Assembly: GCA_964419335.1 (NCBI GenBank) | Contig: CAYQOX010000001.1 | Coordinates: forward strand, 186,001-250,000 | Length of the DNA stretch: 64,000 nucleotides | Direction: 5' to 3' | Source of the DNA: CAYQOX01 sp964419335 | GTDB taxonomy: Bacteria > Hinthialibacterota > Hinthialibacteria > Hinthialibacterales > Hinthialibacteraceae | In this document: positions 1 through 9,800 of the stretch, piece after piece | Layout of the letters: each line of letters begins with the position of its first letter | Position numbering within the stretch: position 1 is the stretch's first letter | The notes under the pieces: model-generated | The model's input: only the letters and a program-made list of their open reading frames with translations | Database searches by the model: none | What the model was told of the DNA's origin: nothing | Made by a program: the position numbers and the translations under genes

Positions 1-1
1 A

Positions 2-559
2 CTAGAACGTGAGGATTCCTTTGTTCAGCGGCTTGAAAACTTATCTTTTATCCAAACCTCCGAGCTTGAAATTGCCCGCATTCCGGGTATGCGGTTTCTC
101 GTCAATGCAGAACGAGCTCAACCTTCTTTCTTGCCTTTCAATGAATTGATTGTTGTTGAGCGCGATGCTGTCACCTATCTCTTCGATGCAGAAGCGGCTG
201 CGAAAAATTATATGGGAGAGATGAATTCTGATCCGGAAGGATTAGAGAGACGATCACCGGAGGTTCGCGATCAGTTGAGTCAATTGGATTCAGATGCGCA
301 AATCCAAGCGGTTCTTGCCCATGATTTTTTCTTGTATCATTTACAGAGAGAACAAACGGTTTTGTCCCAGGCGATGGGTAGCAGTGCGGAAGTGGAGGCA
401 TTCTTCAGGGCCATATCGGAGTACATTCAGCCGATGGCATTAAAAGCGGGTTTTCGTGAGGAAGAGTGGTTCCTGGAAACGTGTACAGAATCAAGTCTGG
501 CGCAGATTGTAGATACTGTTCTTTTGGGAGTCGCGATCTACCGCTTTATGGGATATTGA
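2..559 (+). CDS. Hypothetical protein, 5'-truncated by window edge
   Basis: The reading frame is open from base 2, so the gene begins upstream of the window; 185 residues are visible. The first in-frame ATG (base 89) lies inside the continuing frame and is probably not the start. The visible part is soluble, acidic and largely helical in appearance, with no signal peptide, membrane segment or motif that I recognise. It ends in a short hydrophobic helix (VDTVLLGVAIYRFMGY). It is followed after 25 bases by a membrane protein on the same strand, so the two may be co-transcribed. Function unknown. Confidence 0.6.
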   Translation, partial: LEREDSFVQRLENLSFIQTSELEIARIPGMRFLVNAERAQPSFLPFNELIVVERDAVTYLFDAEAAAKNYMGEMNSDPEGLERRSPEVRDQLSQLDSDAQIQAVLAHDFFLYHLQREQTVLSQAMGSSAEVEAFFRAISEYIQPMALKAGFREEEWFLETCTESSLAQIVDTVLLGVAIYRFMGY

Positions 560-584
560 TTCGTCTCTCAAAACTGGAGTTAAC

Positions 585-1103
585 ATGGAGCAATATGCAT
601 TTCGCTGCAGTAAGTGCCATCATCATTTCGAGGCTGCGTCGAATATACCTCCATCTTACATCAATTTATTACTTGGGGTTTTGACACTGGGACTGTGGTT
701 ATTCTTTTTGTCTCTATATCAACTTTTTCGTTTGTATCATTTGTCAAAATGTCCCAATTGTAGGCATCGTTCTTTCTTACTCTTATTTTTCTTTCTGATC
801 TTGGTTATTTTCACGCTCGAACTCGGGCGTGAAATTTATTATTTTGTTGAGGTGGCCCCCATAAAAATTGTTCAGCACGCGAGTATGACCGAACTGCCAG
901 AAAATATGGATATCAATGATTCTGTGAATAAAGAAAACGTCAGCGAAGTTTTTTCCTTTCTATGGATAGTGGGTATTATGCCTACCGTGGGGGCGTACTT
1001 CTCCCAGTATTGGCCCTACATTTTGGTGCTATGGTTAGGGTTTGTTACGATCGTGGCTTTTCTCATTCCTTCCTTTTATCGCAAACGCAGCGAATCCATA
1101 TAA
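585..1103 (+). CDS. Small zinc-ribbon membrane protein
   Basis: A 172-residue protein with an N-terminal CSKC knuckle and a second CPNC knuckle about 45 residues later, flanking a first hydrophobic segment (LLLGVLTLGLWLFFLSLYQL). A second membrane segment (SFLLLFFFLILVIFTLEL) and a C-terminal one (YILVLWLGFVTIVAFLIP) follow, giving about three transmembrane helices with a loop of some 60 residues between the last two. The paired CxxC motifs suggest a cytoplasmic zinc ribbon formed around a membrane hairpin. The family is not one I can name. It sits between the truncated upstream gene and an FG-GAP protein on the same strand. Confidence 0.6.
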   Translation: MEQYAFRCSKCHHHFEAASNIPPSYINLLLGVLTLGLWLFFLSLYQLFRLYHLSKCPNCRHRSFLLLFFFLILVIFTLELGREIYYFVEVAPIKIVQHASMTELPENMDINDSVNKENVSEVFSFLWIVGIMPTVGAYFSQYWPYILVLWLGFVTIVAFLIPSFYRKRSESI

Positions 1104-1193
1104 GTTTGAATCTTTATCCATACGCTTTCTTTCCATTGGGTTCTATTCTACAATCAAGAAACGATCTCATTTCCTATTTCTTAGGAGGATTTT

Positions 1194-2330
1194 ATGCATT
1201 ACACAAACAAACAATTTTTCTCGGTTGGGTTTGTTTTAAGCCTCTTTGTAGGATTCGCGAATGATGGCTACTCGCAGGAATTTACATGGAAAAAGCATGT
1301 CATCAATGCCGATTCTCCTTATGAAGCAGCGGGGATTGGCGATATCAATGGGGATGGAAAGAAAGATATTGTCTGTGGTGAATATGTTTACCTGGCTCCT
1401 GATTGGGAGGCTCACAAGATTGCTGAAATTGAGGAGCATGACACATACTACAATGATTTTGCCAATGAACTGCTCGATGTGGATGGCGATGGCGATTTAG
1501 ATATCGTCTCTTGCACTTGGTTTAGCCAAGAATTTTACTGGCGTGAGAATCCAGGACCCACTGATGACCTGTGGCCAAAGCACACTGTGGATAATCCCGG
1601 CAACATGGAAACCGGTTATCTTTATAAAATCAACGGGGATGGTAGGCCGGATTTTCTTCCTGATGTTTCACATGAGGTGATCTGGTATGAAAAACGGAAG
1701 GAACCCCCCTATTGGGAAAAACATGTTGTTGGCCAGGAAGGCGCGGGACACGGTATTGGTATGGGAGATATTAATGGGGATGGCATCACCGATTTGATCG
1801 CTCCCCACGGTTGGTATGAAGGGAAAGAAACCTCGGACGGGATGCAGTGGACCTGGCATCCGGAGTTTCAGTTAGGCCAAATGAGCTGTCCTGTGTTAAC
1901 TTGGGATGTCAATCAAGATGGCCTCAACGATATTGTCTACGGTTTAGGCCATGATTATGGGCTTTATTGGTTGGAACAAACCCGTAAAAAAGAGGAGCGT
2001 GAATGGGCCCGCCATTTAATTGATAAGAACTGGTCACAACCCCATTACCTTTGGGTGGGCGACCTTAACCGTGATGGTCAAAAAGAACTTGTTACCGGCA
2101 AGCGATATCATGCGCATAACGGAAATGATCCCGGTGGAGATGATCCACTTTGTATCTATGTTTATACCCATGACCCCGAAAAGAATTCCTGGAAGCGTCA
2201 TGTTGTGGATGAGGCTACGAAAGCTGGCTTTGGTTTGAATCCCGCCATCGATGATATTGATGGCGATGGGGATCTCGATCTCGTGTGCGCTGGGAAGAGC
2301 GGGTTATACTTGTTTGAACTTTTAGATTGA
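1194..2330 (+). CDS. Secreted FG-GAP/VCBS repeat beta-propeller protein
   Basis: A 378-residue protein preceded by a strong Shine-Dalgarno site (TTAGGAGGA, about 8 bases before the ATG). It has a Sec-type leader (QFFSVGFVLSLFVGFANDGYSQ, cleavage expected after the Ser-Gln region). The mature part carries repeated calcium-binding loops of the type DINGDGKKD, DVDGDGDLD, DINGDGITD, DVNQDGLND, DLNRDGQKE and DIDGDGDLD. These are the hallmark of FG-GAP/VCBS repeats that form an integrin-alpha-like propeller. Such proteins are exported and may bind polysaccharide or other surface ligands; no catalytic domain is visible. Length and repeat number fit a single seven-bladed propeller. Confidence 0.85.
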   Translation: MHYTNKQFFSVGFVLSLFVGFANDGYSQEFTWKKHVINADSPYEAAGIGDINGDGKKDIVCGEYVYLAPDWEAHKIAEIEEHDTYYNDFANELLDVDGDGDLDIVSCTWFSQEFYWRENPGPTDDLWPKHTVDNPGNMETGYLYKINGDGRPDFLPDVSHEVIWYEKRKEPPYWEKHVVGQEGAGHGIGMGDINGDGITDLIAPHGWYEGKETSDGMQWTWHPEFQLGQMSCPVLTWDVNQDGLNDIVYGLGHDYGLYWLEQTRKKEEREWARHLIDKNWSQPHYLWVGDLNRDGQKELVTGKRYHAHNGNDPGGDDPLCIYVYTHDPEKNSWKRHVVDEATKAGFGLNPAIDDIDGDGDLDLVCAGKSGLYLFELLD

Positions 2331-2390
2331 ATACTACACCAGTTTTATTGGAGGCCTGTTTAGTTTGTAGGTCTCCCCATAGGCGATTCT

Positions 2391-3173
2391 ATGACCCATG
2401 AACTTTATTCATTTGCAATTGATTTAGCTCAGCGTGCGGGGAAGAATACATTACGATATTTCCAGAAAACGTTTGACATTCATCAAAAGCAGGATACTTC
2501 TCCGGTTACCGAAGCCGATCGTAGTACTGAAGACTTCATGCGTGAGGAAATCGAAAAACGCTTTCCTCGTGACGCGATTTTGGGTGAAGAGTTTGCCGAA
2601 AAACAGGGATCTTCGGGTTATCGCTGGATACTTGATCCTATTGACGGTACCGAAAGTTTTATCCGTGGCGTTCCTCTCTATGGGACTATGATGGCTTTGG
2701 AGCGTGAGGGAGATAGCCTTTTCGGTGTCATCCACTACCCTGCCACCGGTGATACTTTACGCGCTCTGAAAGAAGACGGTTGTTTTTTTAATGATGAACC
2801 ATGCTCTGTATCCCGTACACAATCCTTTGTACAAGCGATTGTAACAACGACCTCACTCCATCGGTTCCATCAACTTTGGGGTGGCCCCTGCCTTGCAAAA
2901 ATTATTGAGCGAACGGCCTCTCTCCGTACATGGGGGTGTTTCGCTTTTGCCGTGGTAGCCACCGGACGGGCGGATTTATTCATCGAGCCCTCTATGAAAG
3001 CATGGGACACAGCGCCAGCGATTCCTATAATCATGGAAGCAGGTGGGCTTCTTACGGATCGCAAGGGTGACACCCACCTGGACATTTCTTGCATGATTGC
3101 AGGAAATCCCAATCTCCATTCTGAAATGGTACACTTGATTAACGAGACTTCCTATTACTCGACTTACAAATAA
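2391..3173 (+). CDS. hisN: Inositol monophosphatase family, histidinol-phosphatase (HisN) type
   Basis: A 260-residue Mg2+-dependent phosphatase of the IMPase superfamily. The metal sites are visible: EAD in the region after SPVT, GEEF, the DPIDGT box (WILDPIDGTESFIRG) and the C-terminal WDTAP followed by IMEAGG. The sequence after the DPIDGT box (SFIRGVPLYGTMMALE) matches HisN-type histidinol-phosphatases better than SuhB or CysQ. The expected reaction is dephosphorylation of L-histidinol phosphate in histidine synthesis. No other his genes are nearby, so a broader sugar-phosphatase role cannot be excluded. It starts 60 bases after the FG-GAP gene; a weak inverted repeat (GGAGGCC...GGTCTCC) lies in the gap. 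Confidence 0.8.
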   Translation: MTHELYSFAIDLAQRAGKNTLRYFQKTFDIHQKQDTSPVTEADRSTEDFMREEIEKRFPRDAILGEEFAEKQGSSGYRWILDPIDGTESFIRGVPLYGTMMALEREGDSLFGVIHYPATGDTLRALKEDGCFFNDEPCSVSRTQSFVQAIVTTTSLHRFHQLWGGPCLAKIIERTASLRTWGCFAFAVVATGRADLFIEPSMKAWDTAPAIPIIMEAGGLLTDRKGDTHLDISCMIAGNPNLHSEMVHLINETSYYSTYK

Positions 3174-3297
3174 TGAAATTCATCGTTAAGTGCTTTTATT
3201 TATGGATATTCATATGGGTACACCTGTCGAATGTTTGCAATTCTGTATTACAATAGAAGAAAATGCCACATCCGATTTTATAGAGAAATGATGAGCT

Positions 3298-3972
3298 ATG
3301 AAAAATAAAAATACTTATTTACCTGTAAATCAAATTAAAGTGTCTCCACCCGTGCGTAAGGCGTTTGATGAAGATCGAATGCAGGAACTGGTGGTTTCAA
3401 TGCGCCAAAACGGTGTCATTCATCCGCTCGCGGTTAAGCAGAGTGGCGAAGAGATTCACCTCGTGGCAGGCGAGCGTAGGTTACGCGCGGCTAAAGAACT
3501 AGGAATGGAAGAGGTCCCCGTATATTTCGTGCAAGGAGATGAAACCCAATTATCTCTTGTGGAAAATTTACATCATGAACCCTTGCATGCAGTAGAATTG
3601 GGCGAAGCCGTATTACAACTGCGCAAAAAAGGCCGCTATACCCAGGAGCAGCTAAGCGAATTATTATGCAAACCACTTTCCGACATTTCAAATATGTTAC
3701 TATTGGTCAAACTCCCTGAAGAAGTACGTAAAGAATGCAATGGGGATCACGAATGGAATCAGGAGCGACTCACGTTGATCGCTCGCCAACCGCGAAAAGA
3801 TATGTATCCAATGTTTGAGGAATTGAAAAAATACGATTCCTTTTTCATGAAACTACAGCGGGTGCGAGAATCTGTTCGTACATTGAACGAAGAAGAAAAG
3901 CAGCAATCTCATATTCGCGAGGAATTGAGAAAACTACGTAACGAAATTAATTCGATTCTTGAAGAGGAATAG
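3298..3972 (+). CDS. ParB/Noc-family nuclease-like/CTPase protein, orphan
   Basis: A 224-residue protein with a complete ParB N-terminal fold: the LVVSMRQNGVIHPLAV strand-helix, the AGERRLRAAKELG nucleotide-binding box and a VENLHHEPLHAVELGEAV linker. A helix-turn-helix follows (YTQEQLSELLCKPLSDISNMLLLVKLP). A charged coiled-coil tail (EELRKLRNEINSILEE) replaces the usual dimerisation domain. Chromosomal ParB proteins are about 280-300 residues and sit beside parA. This one is shorter and has no parA neighbour, so it is probably an orphan or nucleoid-occlusion-like regulator and not the main segregation protein. The molecular family is clear; the role is inferred. Confidence 0.8.
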   Translation: MKNKNTYLPVNQIKVSPPVRKAFDEDRMQELVVSMRQNGVIHPLAVKQSGEEIHLVAGERRLRAAKELGMEEVPVYFVQGDETQLSLVENLHHEPLHAVELGEAVLQLRKKGRYTQEQLSELLCKPLSDISNMLLLVKLPEEVRKECNGDHEWNQERLTLIARQPRKDMYPMFEELKKYDSFFMKLQRVRESVRTLNEEEKQQSHIREELRKLRNEINSILEEE

Positions 3973-4141
3973 GATCTGAAAACGACGCTCTTCTCGATAG
4001 TTTGAATCATCGGGTTATTGGCCTGGGAGCCAACGGTGTAATTTTCGTCTGATAGAATTCCAAACAAATAAAACACTAACCTAGATATCGACCATTACGC
4101 ATGCATTATCATAATCGTTTGCTCTTTGCGTAAGTATCTTT

Positions 4142-4583
4142 ATGGAGGTTATTGTTCAGAATATTGTATCTACATTTTTCCTTATTGTATTAACGCTACA
4201 AATTTCATCCGCTCAACAATTTTTAGAGCGATTGGATTTTTCTGGTGAAAATTTAGAGGAAAATCAGATGACTGTCTCAGGGGCGGGATTTGATCAATAT
4301 CCAATAGCCGATTACTCTTTTGGAGAGATTCCTACCGATAATGCTTTTGAGGGGGCGACAGATGGCCAGGGAATGTTGCAATGACCGGTATGATAATCGA
4401 TATTATGAAACTTCTCCAGTTCGAAATCCTTCAGGACCGGATTCAGGTATCCTTCGAGTTATGCGCGGTGGTAGTTGAAACTTTGTCGCCAGCCATTGCC
4501 GCGCAGGCGAGCGTTTTAGAGATTACCCGGATTATGGAATGTATTCTCTCGGTTTTCGTGTTGTTCGTCCTTTTACCCCTTAA
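4142..4583 (+). pseudogene. Remnant of a secreted formylglycine-generating-enzyme-like (SUMF1/PvdO) protein
   Basis: The 5' part (4142-4384) encodes a signal peptide (STFFLIVLTLQISSAQQ) and about 55 residues of an unknown N-terminal region, then stops. In another frame, from about 4362, the sequence reads like the C-terminus of an FGE/SUMF1 domain: CNDRYDNRYY, SPVRNPSGPDSG, RVMRGGS, a TGA at 4476-4478 where the family has Trp (GGSW), then CRAGERF and GFRVVRPF, ending at TAA 4581-4583. The conserved WEW before CND is also lost (reads REC). The central several hundred bases expected for the family are missing. This is a gene with an internal deletion, frameshift and nonsense change, now inactive. 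Confidence 0.75.
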
Positions 4584-4776
4584 TCTTGATCATCTTATTC
4601 CAATCTGAACTTCCCGCAAAAACATTTCCTCTTTTTAAGCCGAAGTTCACATTGTTGATAAAAATACTTTGTATTAAAATGAACATTCGAGCCCAATGGA
4701 GCGACTTATTATGGAATCCGTAATGGAAACTATTTAACACGGGATTTTTAAATCCATGGGATAAGGAGGTAAAAGG

Positions 4777-5909
4777 ATGGAAAGAAAGTTCATGAAAATG
4801 AAGTATACTTTCATTTTTGTGGTCGTATCCACAATGATGTTGAGTGGGAATGGGGTTATCGCCGAAGAGTATGATTGGCCCCAGTATCATGGTCCGAAGC
4901 GAGATCGGATTTCCCAAGAGAGTGACTGGAACAGAACTCTTGAAGAAGCCCAAATCCTATGGGAACAAGAAGTGGGGTTTGGTTTTTCATCGATGTCCGT
5001 GAGTGATGGTTTTGTTTACACGATGGGGAATATCGATGATCAAGATTATGTGTGGTGTTTTGAGGCCGACACTGGGGAGAAGGTTTGGTTTTTACCCTTA
5101 GCAAAGAAGGCCATCTCTTTTGTCTAGATGCCCAAACGGGTGATGAAGTTTGGAGTATGATGGTTACAGAAGAGTTTGGTGTAGAAATTCCAACCTGGCG
5201 TTTTGCCAATTCGCCTTTACTGTATGAAGATGATATTATCATAGATGTTGGCGTTATTGCTTCTTTAGATAAAAAGACCGGTGAAGTGAATTGGAAAACC
5301 AAAGATTACGGACCCGCCTATGCTTCTGTCAAACCGTTCGAATTCAAGGGGAAATCTTGCCTCGCAGCATTGCCGGCTATGGGGCTTGTGATTCTCGAGG
5401 CTGAAAATGGAGAAGAACTCGCAAGCTACCCATGGGAAACACGGTATGGTGTGAATGCGACGACTCCCATCGTGAAGGAGAATTTTGCCTTTGTTTCAAC
5501 TGGGTATCAAAAAGGCTGTGCGGTTGTGACCCTTGATGATAATTTTCAGGTCGAAGAAAAGTGGAAGAACCGCAATATCCGCGCTCATATAAACACGCCA
5601 GTTCTCTATGAAGGATACTTTTATGGTTTCGATGAGAGCATGTTAAAGTGCGTCGATGCCGAATCCGGTGAACAAAAATGGCTTAAACGTGGATTGGGAA
5701 AAGGCTCGCTCATGCTGGCGGATGATACGCTCATCATTTTGGGTGAAGATGGGAAGTTGATTGCTGCAAAGGCCGATCCCTCTGAATTTAATCCGATAAG
5801 CCAAATCAAACCGCTGAGTGGTCGATGCTGGACGATACCGGTTCTATCCAACCAAAAAATTTATTGCCGCAATGCGGTAGGCAAGTTGGTATGTGTTGAT
5901 GTTGAATAA
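4777..5909 (+). pseudogene. PQQ-like (BamB-type) beta-propeller protein, broken by internal deletion/frameshift
   Basis: It starts after a clear RBS (AAGGAGG) with a Sec leader (FIFVVVSTMMLSGNGVIAEE), then the typical DWPQYHGPKRDRIS and YVWCFEADTGEKVW repeat. Frame 1 runs into nonsense after GEKVW and stops at 5127. The propeller resumes in another frame at about 5088 as VFTLSKEGHLFCLDAQTGDEVW and continues to 5909. Compared with the intact PQQ paralogue at 11308-12699, roughly 25-35 residues between the two repeats are absent. The lesion is therefore an out-of-frame deletion and not a single-base slip. The intact protein would have been an exported propeller of about 410 residues. No function can be assigned beyond the fold. 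Confidence 0.75.
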
Positions 5910-5985
5910 CTCATTATGGCCTTTCATCGCTGATTTTCCCACTAATTAAATACAAAATGATATTTAGTTCAAAGAACTTTTTTTC

Positions 5986-6019
5986 GCGGAGGTAAGCTTC
6001 AAAGCAAGTTTGCCTCCGC
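5986..6019 (+). terminator. Intrinsic-terminator-like hairpin
   Basis: A 14-bp stem (GCGGAGGTAAGCTT against AAGTTTGCCTCCGC, with two G-T wobbles) closes a 6-base loop and is followed by a T-rich stretch. It lies 77 bases after the PQQ pseudogene and would end its transcript before the ABC transporter genes. Confidence 0.55.
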
Positions 6020-6169
6020 ATGATTTTAAATTCTTTCAAGAATGAAAATACCAATCAAAGAGATGACTCAAGAGATTTTGGATGTATATACTTGTTTAGT
6101 TGGCTCGGACCAAACTTCGTAGCAAGAGTCAAGTTGTCACCAGTCTTAAAAGAGGAAAGGGAGGATGGG

Positions 6170-6882
6170 ATGAATCAGCTCCATAATTATTTACTTCGGT
6201 TGGAAAACATTACCAAAACCTACGAGGCTTCTTCGGAAACTGATGAAGTGACTGTACTGCGTGATATTACTTTTACTATTCGTTATGGTTCGACACTTTC
6301 TATTATTGGCCCCTCAGGTTCAGGCAAAAGTACGATGCTCAATATCATGGGGGGATTGGATCGCCCGACCTTCGGTTCTGTTATTCTTGAAAATGAAGAC
6401 CTTTCCTCTCTTGATGAGCACCGGCTAGCCCAAGTGCGTAATCAAAAAATCGGCTTCATTTTCCAAGCCCATCATCCACTTCCACAATGTAGTGTTTTGG
6501 AAAATGTTCTCGTTCCTACATTGGTGAAAGATGCGCCTCTCTCACTCCGTGAAGCGGAAGAGCGCGCCCATCGCTTGTTGTGCCGAGTGGGATTAGAAAA
6601 ACGTCTCCATCATAAACCCGGCCAGCTTTCTGGGGGGGACGACAGAGAGTGGCGTTTGTACGTGCTTTAATTAATCGTCCGAAGCTTTTGTTGGCAGACG
6701 AGCCCACCGGCGCATTGGATCAAACCAACGCTAAACAACTTATGCAACTCTTGGTTGAACTCAATCAAGAAGAAAACATGACGCTTATTGTGGTAACCCA
6801 TGCACTTGATTTAGCGAATTACTTAGAGCATGTCTACCAGTTAAATGAAGGAAAATTAGTACAAATGGAGCAGGCGGCGTGA
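6170..6882 (+). pseudogene. ABC transporter ATP-binding protein (LolD/MacB type), single-base frameshift
   Basis: Start chosen at 6170 because of the RBS (AAAGGGAGGA) and because MNQLHNYLLRLENITKTY is the normal N-terminus. Walker A is intact (GPSGSGKST), as is the Q-loop region (IGFIFQAHHPLPQCSVLENV). The signature should read LSGGERQRVAFVRAL. A run of seven G (6632-6638) followed by A lacks one base, so the frame changes within the signature. The first frame ends at 6670. The second frame carries LLLADEPTGALD (Walker B) and the H-loop (VVTHALDLA) to 6882. It overlaps the permease start by four bases (GTGA), so the two are a transcriptional and translational unit. Either a sequencing error at the G run or a real lesion; slippage could restore the frame. 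Confidence 0.85.
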
Positions 6883-9800
6883 ATTTTTGGACTTTTGCCT
6901 CGAGAAGCTTAACCCATTATTACCGTTCTCATTTTGGTGTTTTGATGGGGGTGATGATCGGTGCCACCATCCTTACCGGAGCATTGATGGTTGGCGATTG
7001 CGTGAAAGCCACCCTCGAACATGAAGCATTGCTGCGCTTGGGCGATACGAAATACGCTCTATATCACCCTACGCGTTTTATTCGCGAGGAACTTGCTGCA
7101 AGCGTGGGAGAATCACTCGAGTCGGAAGTGATTCCCGCGTTGAATATTCTCGGAGTTGCCAGTTCCAATCAGACAAACCTGCAAGCCAATCAGGTGAACG
7201 TCTATGGTGTAAATTCAAATTTTTGGCCATTAGGAGAAGATCCACTCGATTCATTTGATGATGAAAGCGAGGGGGTGTGGATCAATCAGCAACTTGCAGA
7301 TCATCTTCAGGTCGAAATAGGGGATACGCTTATCTTGCGGATGGAAAAGCCTAGCCTTTTATCACGTGATGCTCCGCTTTCCACTTTCGAAGATGCCCAA
7401 GCGGTGCTGCGTCAGGAAATTGCGGGGATCGTGGATGAACAGCGCATGGGACGTTTCGATTTACGTTCTAACCAAACAGCCCCCTTTCTAGTCTATCTTC
7501 CTCTTTCTCAATTGCAGGATGTCCTTGATCATGAGGGGCGCATTAATCTCATGATTATTCCCAAAGAAGATGAGCAAGTACCCTTGGCTATGATTCATAA
7601 AGCTTTGGAACATCACTGGCGGTTAGAAGATGCACAGCTAGAATTGCGCTCTTATGATGATTCTTCGATGTTTGAATTGCGTTCTGAGCGGGTGTTTCTT
7701 GATCAAACCATTCAACAGGTAGTCAAAACGGCTTTCACGCAAGAGGATCAAGCGTTAGAAGGTGATTACAATTTAGCGGGTGTCCTTACCTATCTTGTCA
7801 ATGAATTACGGACAAATGAGAACTCGGTTCCATATTCCACGGTTGCTTCGATTGGAGAGCTACAAGGTTCATTCTCCAACTTCGAGCCTTTAGAAGGTTT
7901 AAAAGATAATGAGATCGTGATTAATCAATGGTTGGCGGATCATTTAGAAGCCGAGCCGGGTGATTCGCTCGAAATGAAATATTACGTGTTTGGGGTAATG
8001 CGAAAACTTGAGGAAATGAGTGAAACCTTCCGAATTAAAAGCATTATTCCTATGGATCATCCACTGAATGATCGTGCCTTGATGCCTGATTACCCCGGCA
8101 TACAAGGACGTGAGAATTGCCGTGATTGGGATCCGGGGTTTACGGTTGATCTTGATGCTATCCGTCCCGCCGATGAGGACTATTGGGATGAATACCGGGG
8201 AACACCGAAAGCGTATATCTCTCTTACAAAAGGCCAGCCGTTATGGAGTAATCGCTTTGGTAATCTTACCGCGGTTCGCTTCATTTCTGCCCAACAAGAA
8301 GAAGCAGCCCAGGCGCAGGAAACCATTCGTACCGTACTTCATTCGGCTTTTACCCCTTATATGTTTGGTTTTTCTTTTCAGGATGTGCGAGAGCAGGCAC
8401 TTCAAGCGGTTCAACAATCGATGGATTTTGGACCTTTATTTATAGGGTTTAGTTTCTTTCTGATTGTCGCTTCATTGATTCTTGTATCGCTTCTCTTTCT
8501 TTTTAGTATCGAACAGCGTAATGCCCAGACCGGTTTATTAATGGCTATTGGATTTACGCATAAAAAGATTCAACGTTTTTATTTGCTTGAAGGGCTACTC
8601 CTTGCCTGTATTGGAGCCTTGCCCGGTTGCCTTCTCGCGATGGCTTACAATGGATTTTTACTTTGGGGATTATCCACCATTTGGAGCGGTGCCGTAAGTC
8701 AGATTGATTTTCAATTTGTGGTGAATCCACAAACTCTCGTGATTGGTTTTGTCAGCAGCATCATGATGGCGATTTTTGCCATTTGGTTTGGATTACGAAA
8801 GGCCTTCCATCGGCCGATCCGCGAATTGCTTACCTATTCGGCAGGTTACAACGCAAGCCAGAGGATCATTACTCCAATGATTAGCAGTAAGGGATTATGG
8901 ATATGCGTTCTCTCTATTGTCCTATGTTTCGTTATGTCAATGATCCCCGCAGAGACCTCTGTGGCAGAAGCAGGTAAATTCTTTGGTATCGGAACCTTTA
9001 TGCTTATTGGTTTGATTGGTTTTTGTCATTTCTTGATCGGGCGTTTAGCACAGCACACGCAGCACGCAAGGCTTTCTCTGGTTTCCTTTGGGCTCCGGAA
9101 CAATTCTCGCCGGGTAAGTCGTAGTTTAGCGATCATAGGGATGTTGGCGTGTGGAAGTTTTCTCATTGTTTCGATTGGCGCGAACATGCGTGATCCTTTT
9201 GCTGATGCTGAACAACGGTCTTCTGGAACGGGCGGGTTTGAATATTTTGGGGAAACCACAATGCCTATTTTCCATGATTTAAATACCGATGAAGGATTGG
9301 CTGAGTATGGTCTTTCGAAAGAGGATGTCCCCGGAGTCACGATCATTCCTATTCGTGTACGCCATGGGGATGAAGCAAGTTGTTTAAACATGAATCGCGC
9401 TCAAACCCCACGACTATTAGGTGTCGATTCTGACACGCTGGCCGAGATTGAGCCGTTTACTTTTATCGATGCGAAAGAAGAGTTGGATCAGGAAGGTTGG
9501 GCATTATTGAAAGCGCGCTTGACCCAGGAGGATGTTCCTACGATTGCGGATCAGGCCACAATCATGTGGGCTTTAGGACAATCCTTGGGGGAGCGTATAG
9601 CCTACACCAGCGAACAGGGAGAAATGTTCTATGCTCAATTGGTCGGCGCCTTGAATAACACCATCCTCCAGGGAAGTTTGATTATCGATGAAGAAGTTTT
9701 CCTTGAACGCTTTCCTTCGATCGGTGGATATCAGTATTTTCTGATTGAGGCACCTCGTGAACAGGAAGAAGAAATTGCAGAAACATTAACCTACGCCTTA

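Noticed and set aside
4476..4478. In-frame TGA in the FGE-like domain as a selenocysteine codon
   Set aside because: The family has Trp here (TGG), other conserved Trp codons in the same remnant are also lost, and the upstream part is out of frame. Decay explains it better.
4609..4776. Coding remnant between the FGE-like and PQQ pseudogenes
   Set aside because: One frame gives a short Asn/Tyr-rich stretch but no recognisable family; not supportable.
6632..6639. Programmed frameshift in the ABC ATPase
   Set aside because: A G7 run can slip, but no second gene product or stimulatory structure is evident. Kept as an alternative, not as a call.
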